NCBI GenBank assembly: GCA_900110595.1
Contig: FOEZ01000002.1
Span: 372,001 to 436,000, forward strand
DNA from: Arthrobacter sp. OV608
GTDB lineage: Bacteria > Actinomycetota > Actinomycetes > Actinomycetales > Micrococcaceae
Direction: 5' to 3'
Length of the DNA: 64,000 nt
Position numbers and translations under genes: made by a program. How positions within the stretch are numbered: the stretch's first letter is position 1; every line of letters begins with the position of its first letter. Shown one piece after another: positions 8,374 to 16,831 of the stretch. The notes beneath the pieces are model-generated. The model did not search any database. It saw only the letters and a program-made list of their open reading frames with translations, and was not told where the DNA came from.

Positions 8374-10950
8374 TCATCCCCGGGTGCGTTGCTTCCTGCG
8401 ACGGACCAGCACCATCAGCACGCCCCCAACCGCGATCGCCGCCGCTGCTGCCCCTGCGGCCGGGACCAGCGCATTGGCTCCGGTGAAGGCGAGATCGCTG
8501 TTGTTTCCAATTCCGCCGGAGGTATTGGCTAAGTCCGCCGGGTTGCTGGCGGTCGGGAGTACGACGGCGGCGGGCGGGCCTTGCGCCGGAGCCGGCGGTA
8601 CCGGCGGGGCCGGGTCAGCCGGGGGCGGGTCCAGGACGAAGGATGCGGTAGCCGGTGCCGAGGACAGTCCATCGAGGGCCTGGGTTACGGAAACCGTGTG
8701 GGTTCCGGGGGCCAGTCCGTCAGGAAAGGGAACTTGCCAGGTTCCGCCCGCAACCAGCTCCAGCGGAACCAGGGCCGTTGCCGGCGACCGGGACCCCGCC
8801 GGGCCGCCCGATGTGGGGCTGCCAAGGGGCTTGCCATCGATCGACACTGTCACCTCTGCCCCCTCCGCACCGGCGCCGGAAATGGTTCGCGGCAGGTTGT
8901 CCTGGCGGAAATGCTGCCCGTCATTGATGCTTGCGATGACAGGACGCGGGGGCGTTACCTGGACTGTTGCCGTGGCAGCAGCGCTGTCGGCCGTTCCCGG
9001 CGAGGACAGCACGGCCTTGGCCGTTACACTGCCGAAAGCTGGCGTGCCTGCCACGCTGGCCGTCCAGTGCCCGTCCAGGCCTACTGTTCCGGAACCAGCC
9101 ACATCGCCTGACACGGTGACCGTTGTACCCGGAGCGCCCGTTCCGGAAAACGAGGTCAACTCCGTCAGGGGCTGGCCTGCGGGAGCCGCGATGGTGGGGG
9201 CGGCCAGGGGAGCCGGCGCAACCTCTGCCGTCAGCGATGCGGCCTTGGAACGGCTGTGGCCATTAATCGTTTCAGCCTGGAAGGTCAACGAACCAGCAGG
9301 CCATGGAACGTTGAAGCTCCAGTTGCCGGCATTGTCCACCGGCACGTCAAAAGGGTCGTGGCCGGGCAGGGCAATGCGGACGGCGGTACCTGCCGCAGAG
9401 GCCGGCTCCGCGGGAATCCGTCCCGAAATTGCCTGCCCCGCCTGCACGGTTTCCCCAGGCGCGGGCGAGGTCAGCACAGGCTTGTTCAGGAAGACTTCCA
9501 GCTGGTACCCGGGCAGCACCTCGAGGGCGTCCTGCAGGGTGGCTGCCAGGGCGAAGTTCTGTGCGCCTCCGCTTTCCCCGGCGGAATGGATCCCCACTGC
9601 GAAGTTTCCGCTGATCCATGGGCCGCCCGAGTCGCCGCCAGCCGACTGCACGTCCAAGGACAGGAAGCCCCTGACAGCCCTGAGATCCTTTTGGTCGGCT
9701 GCATAGTTGTTCCCCTCAATGAGGTAAATCCCAACCTCGCTGATGGTGCCGCACGACCATCCGGTCCGCCAGCCGGAACGGCACACGTCCATGCCGATCA
9801 CTGGGGCAGCCGCGCCGATGATTTTGACGTCCGGTCCAGGGGCAGCCTGGTCGTCCCACGTGGTAACTGCCGGCAGCGGGTCCAGGTCTGCGCGTAGGGC
9901 ACCTATGACCGAGACGTCCGTTCCCACGTTCCCTGGGTCTGTGGCGTTATTGGGCTGCAATACGGGGGTGTTGCCCGGTCCGCCGAATTGGCTGAACTCG
10001 AAGTTGCCCAGCAACCCTGCCCGCGTTCCCTGGAACAACAAGTCAGCGGTTTTGGACGCGCCGTCCTCGCCACAGTGCCCAGCGGTCAGGACGGCAGGCC
10101 GGCCAGCCGGAGTGAATGCGGAGAAACCTGTTGAACAAATCCATCCGCTGTCCGCTGCATAGCCCACCCCACCCAAGACTTCGGCTTCCGGCTTCAAGGG
10201 GGCTCCCGGCGCCAGTTCCACGTTTGCGTACCTGGACACGAATTCCGACGGCGACATCTTCCCGGTGCCCGTTTCCGTCGCCGCAGAAGCCGTAGCGGCC
10301 GGCGCCGCGGTGCCTGCCGATTCCGGCGTGTTCACGCCCCCGGTCCTGATCACAAACTTGGAGCCAGTGCTGGCTACCGCCTGCAGGCCCATGATACCGA
10401 CGTCGCGCACATAGGCCTGGAAAAGCTGCTCAGTGCTGGCGGCAAGTTCGGACCCGGGCGCCAAGGATGCGGGTGCTACTGATTCAGGCGCAGCTGCCGC
10501 CTCCAGTTCCAACGGAAGGTCAGGAGCGGCGGCCATGAGCCCGTGTAAGGCTGCCTGCAGTTCGACTCCGAAGCCCGTCACGATGATCCTGGAGTCTTTC
10601 ACCCGGATCCCCGTGTAGCCAGGGACGGCGCGGAGCTTCGCAGCGGCTGCCTCTGCCCGGACGTTCAGCTCCCCCGCCGCGTCGAACTGCTCCGGGGTGA
10701 CGCCGAGGTCGCGCTGGACTGCATCCGCGAGACCGGCTGCGGAAATGCCGCCGGAAGCGGCGGGCGTCGGGGACTCCGTGGCCGGGCTTGCTGCTGAGCT
10801 TGCAACGGGGCTGGTGGCCCCACTTGCCTTGTCATCACCCGCCGCCCATGCCGGAGCAGCCACGTAAGCGGAGGCAGCGAGCAGGCCAATAACGGCGCTT
10901 AGGGAGAGGGCACGGCGCAGTTTGTTCACGTTCAGGTCGTCCCGGTTCAC
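8374..10950 (-). CDS. Secreted, sortase-anchored S1 (streptogrisin-like) protease with Ig-like repeats
   Basis: A GTG start gives 858 residues; an in-frame GTG nine codons... later (VNKLRRAL) is an alternative. A signal peptide covers about residues 1-37. A pro-region of the alpha-lytic type (DAVQRDLGVTPEQF) follows, then a chymotrypsin-fold domain with His292 (LTAGHCG), Asp345 (GTDVSV) and Ser441 (GGDSGGP). Bacterial Ig-like modules fill about residues 490-790 (for example SGTGAPGTTVTVSGDV). The tail has LAFTG (about 820), a hydrophobic stretch and RRRKQR, a class E-type sortase signal. It is probably cell-wall attached and extracellular. Its start overlaps the stop of the upstream phosphatase gene (GTGA). 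Confidence 0.87.
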   Translation of the reverse strand: MNRDDLNVNKLRRALSLSAVIGLLAASAYVAAPAWAAGDDKASGATSPVASSAASPATESPTPAASGGISAAGLADAVQRDLGVTPEQFDAAGELNVRAEAAAAKLRAVPGYTGIRVKDSRIIVTGFGVELQAALHGLMAAAPDLPLELEAAAAPESVAPASLAPGSELAASTEQLFQAYVRDVGIMGLQAVASTGSKFVIRTGGVNTPESAGTAAPAATASAATETGTGKMSPSEFVSRYANVELAPGAPLKPEAEVLGGVGYAADSGWICSTGFSAFTPAGRPAVLTAGHCGEDGASKTADLLFQGTRAGLLGNFEFSQFGGPGNTPVLQPNNATDPGNVGTDVSVIGALRADLDPLPAVTTWDDQAAPGPDVKIIGAAAPVIGMDVCRSGWRTGWSCGTISEVGIYLIEGNNYAADQKDLRAVRGFLSLDVQSAGGDSGGPWISGNFAVGIHSAGESGGAQNFALAATLQDALEVLPGYQLEVFLNKPVLTSPAPGETVQAGQAISGRIPAEPASAAGTAVRIALPGHDPFDVPVDNAGNWSFNVPWPAGSLTFQAETINGHSRSKAASLTAEVAPAPLAAPTIAAPAGQPLTELTSFSGTGAPGTTVTVSGDVAGSGTVGLDGHWTASVAGTPAFGSVTAKAVLSSPGTADSAAATATVQVTPPRPVIASINDGQHFRQDNLPRTISGAGAEGAEVTVSIDGKPLGSPTSGGPAGSRSPATALVPLELVAGGTWQVPFPDGLAPGTHTVSVTQALDGLSSAPATASFVLDPPPADPAPPVPPAPAQGPPAAVVLPTASNPADLANTSGGIGNNSDLAFTGANALVPAAGAAAAAIAVGGVLMVLVRRRKQRTRG

Positions 10951-11654
10951 CGCGACACCCCCGCTCCGCAGAGGGATAGAACGGCGTCAAGATCGGCGGA
11001 GGTGAGTCCGTTGCGCAGCAGGAAGTTGCGGGTGTCGAGGCCCCGCACAAACTCAACAACGGCGTCGCCTCGCTGCTCCAGCAAGGGGACCAGCTCGTGT
11101 TCCTCAACATAGCGCTCGCGGTCGTGCGGCGGACCGTGCGTGCGGTAGCGCTCGTTGATGCCACGGGCTGCCCGCCGGTAGCCTTCGGCGATGTCCTGGT
11201 CGGAGTCCCCCGCCAGATCCTGCACCATTCCGCTGCGGTCCCGGCCGGCGGCGCAGTGCAGCACCACGTCGCCACGGGCGGATGCAGCAGCGAGGGCTTT
11301 GAAGACGCCCGCCAGCTTTTCGGGGAAGATCCGGGCGTTGTCCGCATAGTAGGCGGGGTCGTTGAGGTATGGGCCGGCGAGTTGCGTAAAGCGGGGATCG
11401 CCGGGTTCTTCGGTGGGTGCCGAAACCACTGTGATACCGGACCAGGCGGACTCGGGCACCGGGGGATCAGTTTCGCGGCGCCGCGCCTCCGCAGCGTTAC
11501 GGAGGTCGATCACGGTGCGGATGCCGCCGTCGTACGCCTGCCGCCAGCCCGCCGCCGTCAGCCATTCGCGCCGCCCCATGCGGTAAACACCGCCCGCGAC
11601 ATGCCACGCATTGACAGCACCATCCCAGCCCATGGACCCGTCCGCTCTCTTCAT
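10947..11654 (-). CDS. Tyrosine/serine protein-phosphatase-like protein
   Basis: A 235-residue cysteine-dependent phosphatase of the Tyr_phosphatase_3 type. The P-loop HCAAGRDRSGMV carries the CX5R signature (Cys nucleophile, invariant Arg). N-terminal VYRMGRREWLT and DLRNAAE fit the family. The stop overlaps the downstream protease start by four bases (GTGA), so translation of the two is probably coupled. The substrate is unknown and a functional link to the cell-wall protease is only inferred from coupling. Confidence 0.83.
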   Translation of the reverse strand: MKRADGSMGWDGAVNAWHVAGGVYRMGRREWLTAAGWRQAYDGGIRTVIDLRNAAEARRRETDPPVPESAWSGITVVSAPTEEPGDPRFTQLAGPYLNDPAYYADNARIFPEKLAGVFKALAAASARGDVVLHCAAGRDRSGMVQDLAGDSDQDIAEGYRRAARGINERYRTHGPPHDRERYVEEHELVPLLEQRGDAVVEFVRGLDTRNFLLRNGLTSADLDAVLSLCGAGVSR

Positions 11655-11806
11655 CCGGACAGCTAATCACAGGGGTTAGGTAGGGTGCACGTCACGTTGC
11701 GGGGAGTGTTGGGCAAATATGGGTACTCGTGGCCGGTGACGGGCGGCACGGGCAAGCGTACGGTGGCACATATCTGCCCGCCTCCCGCCGTCCAAAGGAG
11801 AACACC

Positions 11807-12748
11807 ATGGAAAATAGAGCAGTACGACGGCGGCACTCGGCTTTCGCCGCCTTCCTCGCCACCCTCGTCATGGCACTTGGCTTCACAGCGGTCCCCGCTG
11901 ACGCGGCGCCGCAAGAGCAGGTGGACTATGTGGCGCTGGGTGATTCATATACGGCCGGAACGGGGGCGGGACCTTTCACGTGGACGTTCCCCTGCATCCA
12001 AACGACGGGTGGGTATGTCGATATTGTGGACAGCCAACCACTGGTTAAGCTGGAAAAAAACGCGGCATGTCATGGGGCGCTGCTCAAAGCCTTTGCCGAG
12101 CCTGGCCATGTGCCAAGCGTGAAGGACCAGATTGTGGCTCTTAAGGCGGCGGGGTCCCTCTCATACAGCACGGAGTTGGTCAGCCTGACGGCCGGCGCCA
12201 ACGACACGGGGGTTAATTCCACGCTTTTCATCTGCGGCACGTCGACCTCAGAGGCCTGCAAGGAGGCAGTCACTGCGTCCGTTCAGTCGCTGCCGTTGGT
12301 CGCCGCGGATCTCGTTCGGTCGTTTGGGGCAATCCGTCAGGCCGCTCCGAAGGCCAAGATCGCCGTACTTGGCTACCCGCGACTTTTCGATCCCGTTGGA
12401 GGGTACCCGGTGATCTCGCCGACGAACCAGACGCTGGTCAACCAAGGAACAGCACTGCTCAACGCCACCCTTGCTGCCTCCGTGGCAACAGCCAGAGCTC
12501 TGTATCATGCCGATGCACAGTACATTGACGTGACATCCCGCTTCAGCGGTCACGCCGTCAATAACGTCAATCAGTCCTGGCTTTGTTTCGAGCCGCTGGC
12601 TCCATGCATTCCAACCGTTCCCAACCCCGTTCCGGGTGGGGACCCGATCCCTGATCCGCGAAACTTCCACCCGAATGCTGCCGGACATCTTGCTTACGCA
12701 TCGGCTCTGACCGAGGCAGTCAACCTAACCGCTCTGGCCCGCAGGTAA
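11807..12748 (+). CDS. Secreted SGNH-family lipase/esterase
   Basis: A 313-residue secreted hydrolase. The ATG at 11807 follows AAAGGAG; the upstream frame extension is not needed. A signal peptide ends near ADAAPQE (about residue 34). Block I is ALGDSYTAG with the serine nucleophile, GANDTG matches block III, and FHPNAAGH near the C-terminus supplies the catalytic His. Several cysteines suggest disulfides, as in Streptomyces SGNH lipases. Base composition is lower in GC than its neighbours and contains runs such as an A6, hinting at a different history. The substrate is unknown. Confidence 0.85.
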   Translation: MENRAVRRRHSAFAAFLATLVMALGFTAVPADAAPQEQVDYVALGDSYTAGTGAGPFTWTFPCIQTTGGYVDIVDSQPLVKLEKNAACHGALLKAFAEPGHVPSVKDQIVALKAAGSLSYSTELVSLTAGANDTGVNSTLFICGTSTSEACKEAVTASVQSLPLVAADLVRSFGAIRQAAPKAKIAVLGYPRLFDPVGGYPVISPTNQTLVNQGTALLNATLAASVATARALYHADAQYIDVTSRFSGHAVNNVNQSWLCFEPLAPCIPTVPNPVPGGDPIPDPRNFHPNAAGHLAYASALTEAVNLTALARR

Positions 12749-12810
12749 CCCGCACCATCCTCAACCGCTCCTTGCGTAGCGAGGAAGCCTGACATTCGAG
12801 AGTGTGATCC

Positions 12811-13419
12811 CTACCCGCGCCGGGCCAGCCGGTATTCGAGCCCGGCGCGGACCATGGGCCATTCGTGTTCCAGGATGGAGAACACCACGGTGTCGCGGAG
12901 GATGCCGTCCCGGGTCCTTGAGTGGTTGCGGAGTACGCCGTCCTGCTTCGCGCCGAGCCGCGCGATGGCCTCCCGCGACTGATGGTTAAGCCAGTGCGTC
13001 CGGAACTCCACGGCGGGGCAGCCCAGCACCTCAAACGCGTGGCGCAGGAGCAGCAGCTTCGAGTCCGGATTCGTCCCGGTCCCCTGCACGGAAGCGGCAT
13101 TCCACGTGGAGCCGATCTCCACGCGGGGAGTCCCGGCGTCGATATTCATGTACGTGGTCATGCCGACGATCCTGCCCGGACCGCCCGTTGCCGGATCGAT
13201 CAGCCTGGTGGTGAACGGCACCATGGAGCCCTGCTCCTGGAGGGCGAGCCGCCGGTCAATTTCCGCCGCCATCTCGTCAGGAGCCGGCACCGAGGTATAC
13301 CAGAGCCGCCACAGCTCACCGTCCGCAGCAGCCTCCACCAGTCCGTCGTGATGTTCCGCGGCCAGCGGCTCGAGGGTTACATACCGCCCGGTCAGGGTAA
13401 GGGGTTCTAGGAAAGTCAC
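12811..13419 (-). CDS. GNAT-family N-acetyltransferase (RimJ/RimL type)
   Basis: A 202-residue acetyl-CoA-dependent acetyltransferase with a GTG start. It opens LTGRYVTLEPLAAEHHDGL, typical of the RimJ/RimL branch. The core has IGSTWNAASVQGTGTNPDSKLLL, with the pyrophosphate-loop region in degenerate form, and VEFRTHWLNHQSREAIARLGAKQDGVLR at the C-terminal end. Length is normal for the family. The acceptor is unknown. It is convergent with the SGNH gene and divergent from the small membrane protein gene. Confidence 0.82.
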   Translation of the reverse strand: MTFLEPLTLTGRYVTLEPLAAEHHDGLVEAAADGELWRLWYTSVPAPDEMAAEIDRRLALQEQGSMVPFTTRLIDPATGGPGRIVGMTTYMNIDAGTPRVEIGSTWNAASVQGTGTNPDSKLLLLRHAFEVLGCPAVEFRTHWLNHQSREAIARLGAKQDGVLRNHSRTRDGILRDTVVFSILEHEWPMVRAGLEYRLARRG

Positions 13420-13495
13420 TGCACCAGCCTAAGGTCCAACCTCCGCAGCGCATTACGCGGGGAACGGACCCCGGCAACCGAACGAGGGAGAAGAC

Positions 13496-13729
13496 GTGTC
13501 AGGACACAATCCGGATCCGGAAGAGGACAAGCTGACTGGCCTGGAGCCGGGAGGCGGCGTACCGCCGGGCGAGACGCCGCCCGGGGAAGCCTCCACCAGC
13601 ACCACTCAGGGCCATGACGAGCACGGCACGAAGAAGGGCACACAGGTCGCCGTGATCGCTGCTATCGCGGTGGTGGTCCTGCTGGCGCTGCTCTACTTCG
13701 TGGGCTATATCGTCGGGTTTTTTGACTAG
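13496..13729 (+). CDS. Small membrane protein, C-terminal anchor
   Basis: A 77-residue protein with a GTG start behind GAGGGAGAAG. Residues 1-50 are hydrophilic and disordered in composition. Residues about 51-73 form one strongly hydrophobic segment (VAVIAAIAVVVLLALLYFVG). It is a predicted single-pass tail-anchored protein. I recognise no family. The stop lies 10 bp from the convergent paaH stop. Confidence 0.65.
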   Translation: MSGHNPDPEEDKLTGLEPGGGVPPGETPPGEASTSTTQGHDEHGTKKGTQVAVIAAIAVVVLLALLYFVGYIVGFFD

Positions 13730-13738
13730 CCCGCGGCA

Positions 13739-14611
13739 CTAGCTGGGCCAGTCAAAAAAGCCTTTCCCGGTTTTGCGCCCCAACTCGCCCCGCGCGACTT
13801 TGTCCTTGAGGATCTGCGGCGGGGCGAAGCGCTCCCCCAATGTGGAGTGGAGGTATTCCGCGATGCCCAGCCGGACGTCCAGCCCCACAATGTCCGTTGT
13901 TTTCAAGGGCCCTGTGGGGTGCTTGTAGCCCAGGACCATGGCGGCGTCGATATCCTCCGCCGACGCAACACCCTCCTCCACCATGCGCATTGCCTCCAAG
14001 GCTATGGCCACGCCCAGCCGTGAAGAGGCGAAGCCGGGAGCGTCATTGACGACGACGGCGGTCTTGCCGAGTGCCTCCACCCACCCTTTCGCCGCGGCAG
14101 CGAGTCCGGGAGACGTGCGCTTGCCGAGCACCACCTCGATAAGCGTGGACGCCGGAACCGGGTTGAAGAAATGCAGGCCCAGGAAATTTTCGGGCCGCTT
14201 CAGTTCGCCGGCCAGGCCGTCCACCGAGAGGGACGAGGTGTTTGACGCCAGGTACGCGTCGGCGGCGAGCCGCTCCTCGATCCCGCGCAGCGCCGTGACT
14301 TTCAGGTCCCAGTCTTCCGGCACCGCTTCGACCACCAGCTGCCGGTCCTTGAAGGCGTCGTAGTCCACGCCCACGGCCAGCCGGGACACTAGTTCGTCCA
14401 GGTTCACATCAACAGCGCCGCGCTCAATGCTCTTGGCCGCGGCAGACTCAACCCGTTCCCGGGCGGCCTCTGCAGATGGCTCGTCGCGCTCAACGACCAG
14501 CACGTCGGCGCCCTTGACGAGGAAGGCGTGGGCGATGCCGGCACCCATGCGGCCCCCGCCCAGGACACCAACCTGCGACGGCAGGCCAGGGGAAAGCTGT
14601 GGTGTGCTCAT
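13739..14611 (-). CDS. paaH: 3-hydroxyacyl-CoA dehydrogenase (PaaH-like)
   Basis: A 290-residue short-form dehydrogenase that oxidises a 3-hydroxyacyl-CoA with NAD; in phenylacetate degradation PaaH acts on 3-hydroxyadipyl-CoA. GVLGGGRMGAGIAHAF near residue 15 is the dinucleotide-binding loop. LHFFNPVPAS carries the catalytic His, and the C-terminal GLDVRLGIAEYLHSTLG and GKGFFDW match the family end. The start overlaps the paaF stop (ATGA). It is the last gene of paaJ-paaF-paaH. A generic 3-hydroxybutyryl-CoA dehydrogenase is the alternative name. Confidence 0.87.
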   Translation of the reverse strand: MSTPQLSPGLPSQVGVLGGGRMGAGIAHAFLVKGADVLVVERDEPSAEAARERVESAAAKSIERGAVDVNLDELVSRLAVGVDYDAFKDRQLVVEAVPEDWDLKVTALRGIEERLAADAYLASNTSSLSVDGLAGELKRPENFLGLHFFNPVPASTLIEVVLGKRTSPGLAAAAKGWVEALGKTAVVVNDAPGFASSRLGVAIALEAMRMVEEGVASAEDIDAAMVLGYKHPTGPLKTTDIVGLDVRLGIAEYLHSTLGERFAPPQILKDKVARGELGRKTGKGFFDWPS

Positions 14612-15423
14612 GAATTCTTCTCCCGGGTCTCGGTATCGGCACTCTTGGCGGCCTTCTTCTCAGCGTTTCTATCGAGGAACTTCTGCATCCGGTCAAACTT
14701 GGCCTCGGACTCAAAGAGGATGCCCTGGGCCAGCTGGTCTATGAGCGGATGCGCCTCGGCGGGTGCATGGAACACAGACTTGGTGATCCGCACCGCCAGC
14801 GGGTCCTGACGGCCGATCCGGTCCGCCAGGTCATGGGCCGCGTCCAGCAGTACTTCGGGCTCGTGGATCCCGGTAATGAGGTTCACCGCGAGGGCTTCGT
14901 CCGCGCCAAGGACCCGCCCCGCGAGGAGGATCTGCTTGGCAACGGGCTCCCCCACCAGTTCCTTGAGCCGCCAGCTAGCACCCGCAGCGGCGAGGATGCC
15001 CAGCCCGGTTTCGGGGTTGCCGATCCGGACGGCGGGAGTGCCGATCCGGAAGTCGGCAGCGTAGGCGAGCTCGGCCCCCCCGCCCAGGCAGTACCCGTCG
15101 AGGGCCGCAATAACAGGCATGGGCAGCTTGGCGATCCGGACGAATGTGGTCGAGTTGATCCCCTGCAGCGCATCGTCCCGGCGCCGCTCGCGCAGCTGGG
15201 CGATGTCCGCCCCTGAGGCAAACACTCCGTCCACCCCCGCGATGATCAGCACCTTCGGATTCTGCTCCAGGGCCGTGCACACCACGTGGAGTTCATCCAC
15301 CATTTGCTGGTCGATCGCATTGCGCACCTCGGGCCGGTTGAGGAGCACCACCACACGGTCGGTGCGCTCCTCCACCAGCAGCGCATGGAACTTCTCCGCC
15401 GCCAGGTCCACAGCGGCCGCCAT
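14608..15423 (-). CDS. paaF: Enoyl-CoA hydratase (PaaF-like)
   Basis: A 271-residue crotonase-fold hydratase for 2,3-dehydroadipyl-CoA in the phenylacetate lower pathway. The ATG at 15423 overlaps the thiolase stop (TGATG) and gives the normal family length; the frame extends far upstream over paaJ, but that part is an overlap shadow. Features are RVVVLLNRPEVRNAI, the oxyanion segment FASGADIAQL, and LGGGAELAYAADFRIG. The C-terminal tail is Lys/Glu-rich. It is translationally coupled on both sides. Confidence 0.87.
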   Translation of the reverse strand: MAAAVDLAAEKFHALLVEERTDRVVVLLNRPEVRNAIDQQMVDELHVVCTALEQNPKVLIIAGVDGVFASGADIAQLRERRRDDALQGINSTTFVRIAKLPMPVIAALDGYCLGGGAELAYAADFRIGTPAVRIGNPETGLGILAAAGASWRLKELVGEPVAKQILLAGRVLGADEALAVNLITGIHEPEVLLDAAHDLADRIGRQDPLAVRITKSVFHAPAEAHPLIDQLAQGILFESEAKFDRMQKFLDRNAEKKAAKSADTETREKNS

Positions 15424-16649
15424 CAGACCTTCTCCAGCAGCATCGCCGTACCCTGGCCCACACCAATGCACATCGTGGCCAGTCCCACCTTGGCATCCTC
15501 CCGCTCCATCCGCCCCAGCAGCGTGATGGCAATCCTGGCCCCGCTGGAACCCAGCGGATGCCCCAACGCGATGGCGCCGCCGTCGAGGTTCACGATGTCC
15601 GGGTCCAGGCCGAGCCGGCGGATGCACGCCAGGGACTGCGTGGCAAAGGCTTCGTTAAGTTCGACGGCGTCAAGGTCACCTACGCTGAGGCCGCTCCGCT
15701 TCAGGATCTTCTGCGTGGCGGGCACGGGGCCAATGCCCATGATCTCCGGCTCGCAGCCGGCCGAGGCGCCGTCGATGATCCGGGCGCGCGGTGTCAGGCC
15801 CAGCCGTTCGATGGCAGCCTCGGAGGCGACGATGATCGCGGAGGCGCCGTCGTTGAGCGATGAGGAGTTGCCGGCCGTGACCACGCTACCGCCGTGAATG
15901 ACCGGCTTCAGTCCGGCAAGCACGTCCAGGGTGGTGCCCTCGCGGGGGCCCTCATCCGTGTCCACAACATGCTCGGACTTCCGGGTCTTCACCGTGACCG
16001 GGACAATCTCGTCCTTGAACCGGCCGGCAGCGATGGCGTCGAGGGCGCGCTGGTGCGAGCGGACGGCGAAGGCGTCGGCGTCCTCACGCGAGATGTTGTC
16101 CACCCGCGCTACTTCCTCAGCGGTTTCCGGCATGGCGTAGGTCATTTTGCCGTCACGGGACAGCTCACCCTTGTGGAACCGGGGGTTGGTGAAGCGCCAG
16201 CCGATGGAGGTGTCGAAGATCTGGCCCGGCTTGGCGAAAGCTGCGGTGGGCTTCTCCTGGACCCACGGTGCCCGGCTCATGGACTCAACACCTCCGGCGA
16301 TCACAATGTCCGCGGCGCCGGCCTTGATCATGTGGCTTGCCTGGATGATGGCGCTGAGGCCGGACGCGCAGAGCCGGTTGACGGTGATGCCCGGGATATG
16401 GAGGGGCAGCCCTGCGAGCAGGGTGGCCATCCGCGCCACGTTCCGGTTTTCCTCGCCGGCCCCGTTGGCGTTGCCCAGGATCACTTCGTCGATGCTGTCC
16501 GGATCCAGGCCCGCCCGGTTCACCGCTTCCCGGATCACCAGGGCCGCCAGGTCATCGGGGCGGATGGACGACAGCGCGCCGCCGTATTTGCCCACCGGCG
16601 TTCGGACCCCGCCAACAAGGAAAGCCTGTGGACCTGCGGTTGCAGCCAT
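15423..16649 (-). CDS. paaJ: Thiolase, probable 3-oxoadipyl-CoA thiolase (PaaJ)
   Basis: A 408-residue thiolase that cleaves 3-oxoadipyl-CoA to succinyl-CoA and acetyl-CoA. The nucleophile region is INRLCASGLSAI (Cys near 95), VAGGVESMSRAPW follows, and the C-terminus has ALGHPLGSSGAR and ATMCIGVGQGTAML with the second catalytic Cys. I chose ATG 16649, which has AAGGG at suitable distance; a GTG at 16664 would overlap that site. It is the first gene of an operon whose promoter has the palindrome at 16771. A general acetyl-CoA acetyltransferase cannot be excluded. Confidence 0.86.
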   Translation of the reverse strand: MAATAGPQAFLVGGVRTPVGKYGGALSSIRPDDLAALVIREAVNRAGLDPDSIDEVILGNANGAGEENRNVARMATLLAGLPLHIPGITVNRLCASGLSAIIQASHMIKAGAADIVIAGGVESMSRAPWVQEKPTAAFAKPGQIFDTSIGWRFTNPRFHKGELSRDGKMTYAMPETAEEVARVDNISREDADAFAVRSHQRALDAIAAGRFKDEIVPVTVKTRKSEHVVDTDEGPREGTTLDVLAGLKPVIHGGSVVTAGNSSSLNDGASAIIVASEAAIERLGLTPRARIIDGASAGCEPEIMGIGPVPATQKILKRSGLSVGDLDAVELNEAFATQSLACIRRLGLDPDIVNLDGGAIALGHPLGSSGARIAITLLGRMEREDAKVGLATMCIGVGQGTAMLLEKV

Positions 16650-16699
16650 GGAAACACCCTTCACGCGATAAACAGCACTGTCATCTGCGGCCGGCAGCC

Positions 16700-16765
16700 C
16701 CCAACCAAGTAGCGCGAAGTGTCGTTTTGAGGGTCCAAAACGACAGTTGGCGCTACCCAGTTGGG
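16700..16765. repeat. Imperfect inverted repeat (REP family A) in the paaJ leader
   Basis: 29-bp arms at 16700-16728 and 16737-16765 share AGTAGCGC, GTGTCGTTTT and terminal CCCAA/TTGGG with the perfect copy at 3278-3343, but have several mismatches. It lies between the candidate operator and the paaJ start, so it would be transcribed in the leader. Confidence 0.75.
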
Positions 16766-16770
16766 TTCAC

Positions 16771-16792
16771 TTACCGACCGTTCGTTCTGTAA
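16771..16792. promoter_or_regulatory. Probable PaaR operator of paaJ-paaF-paaH
   Basis: A 22-bp palindrome, TTACCGACCG at the left and TTCTGTAA at the right, with the spacing of the sites at 725 and 7775. It lies about 120 bp upstream of paaJ. Confidence 0.65.
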
Positions 16793-16831
16793 ATAGTACA
16801 CGGCAGGTGTCTGAAGTGGATACCAGCGGTC

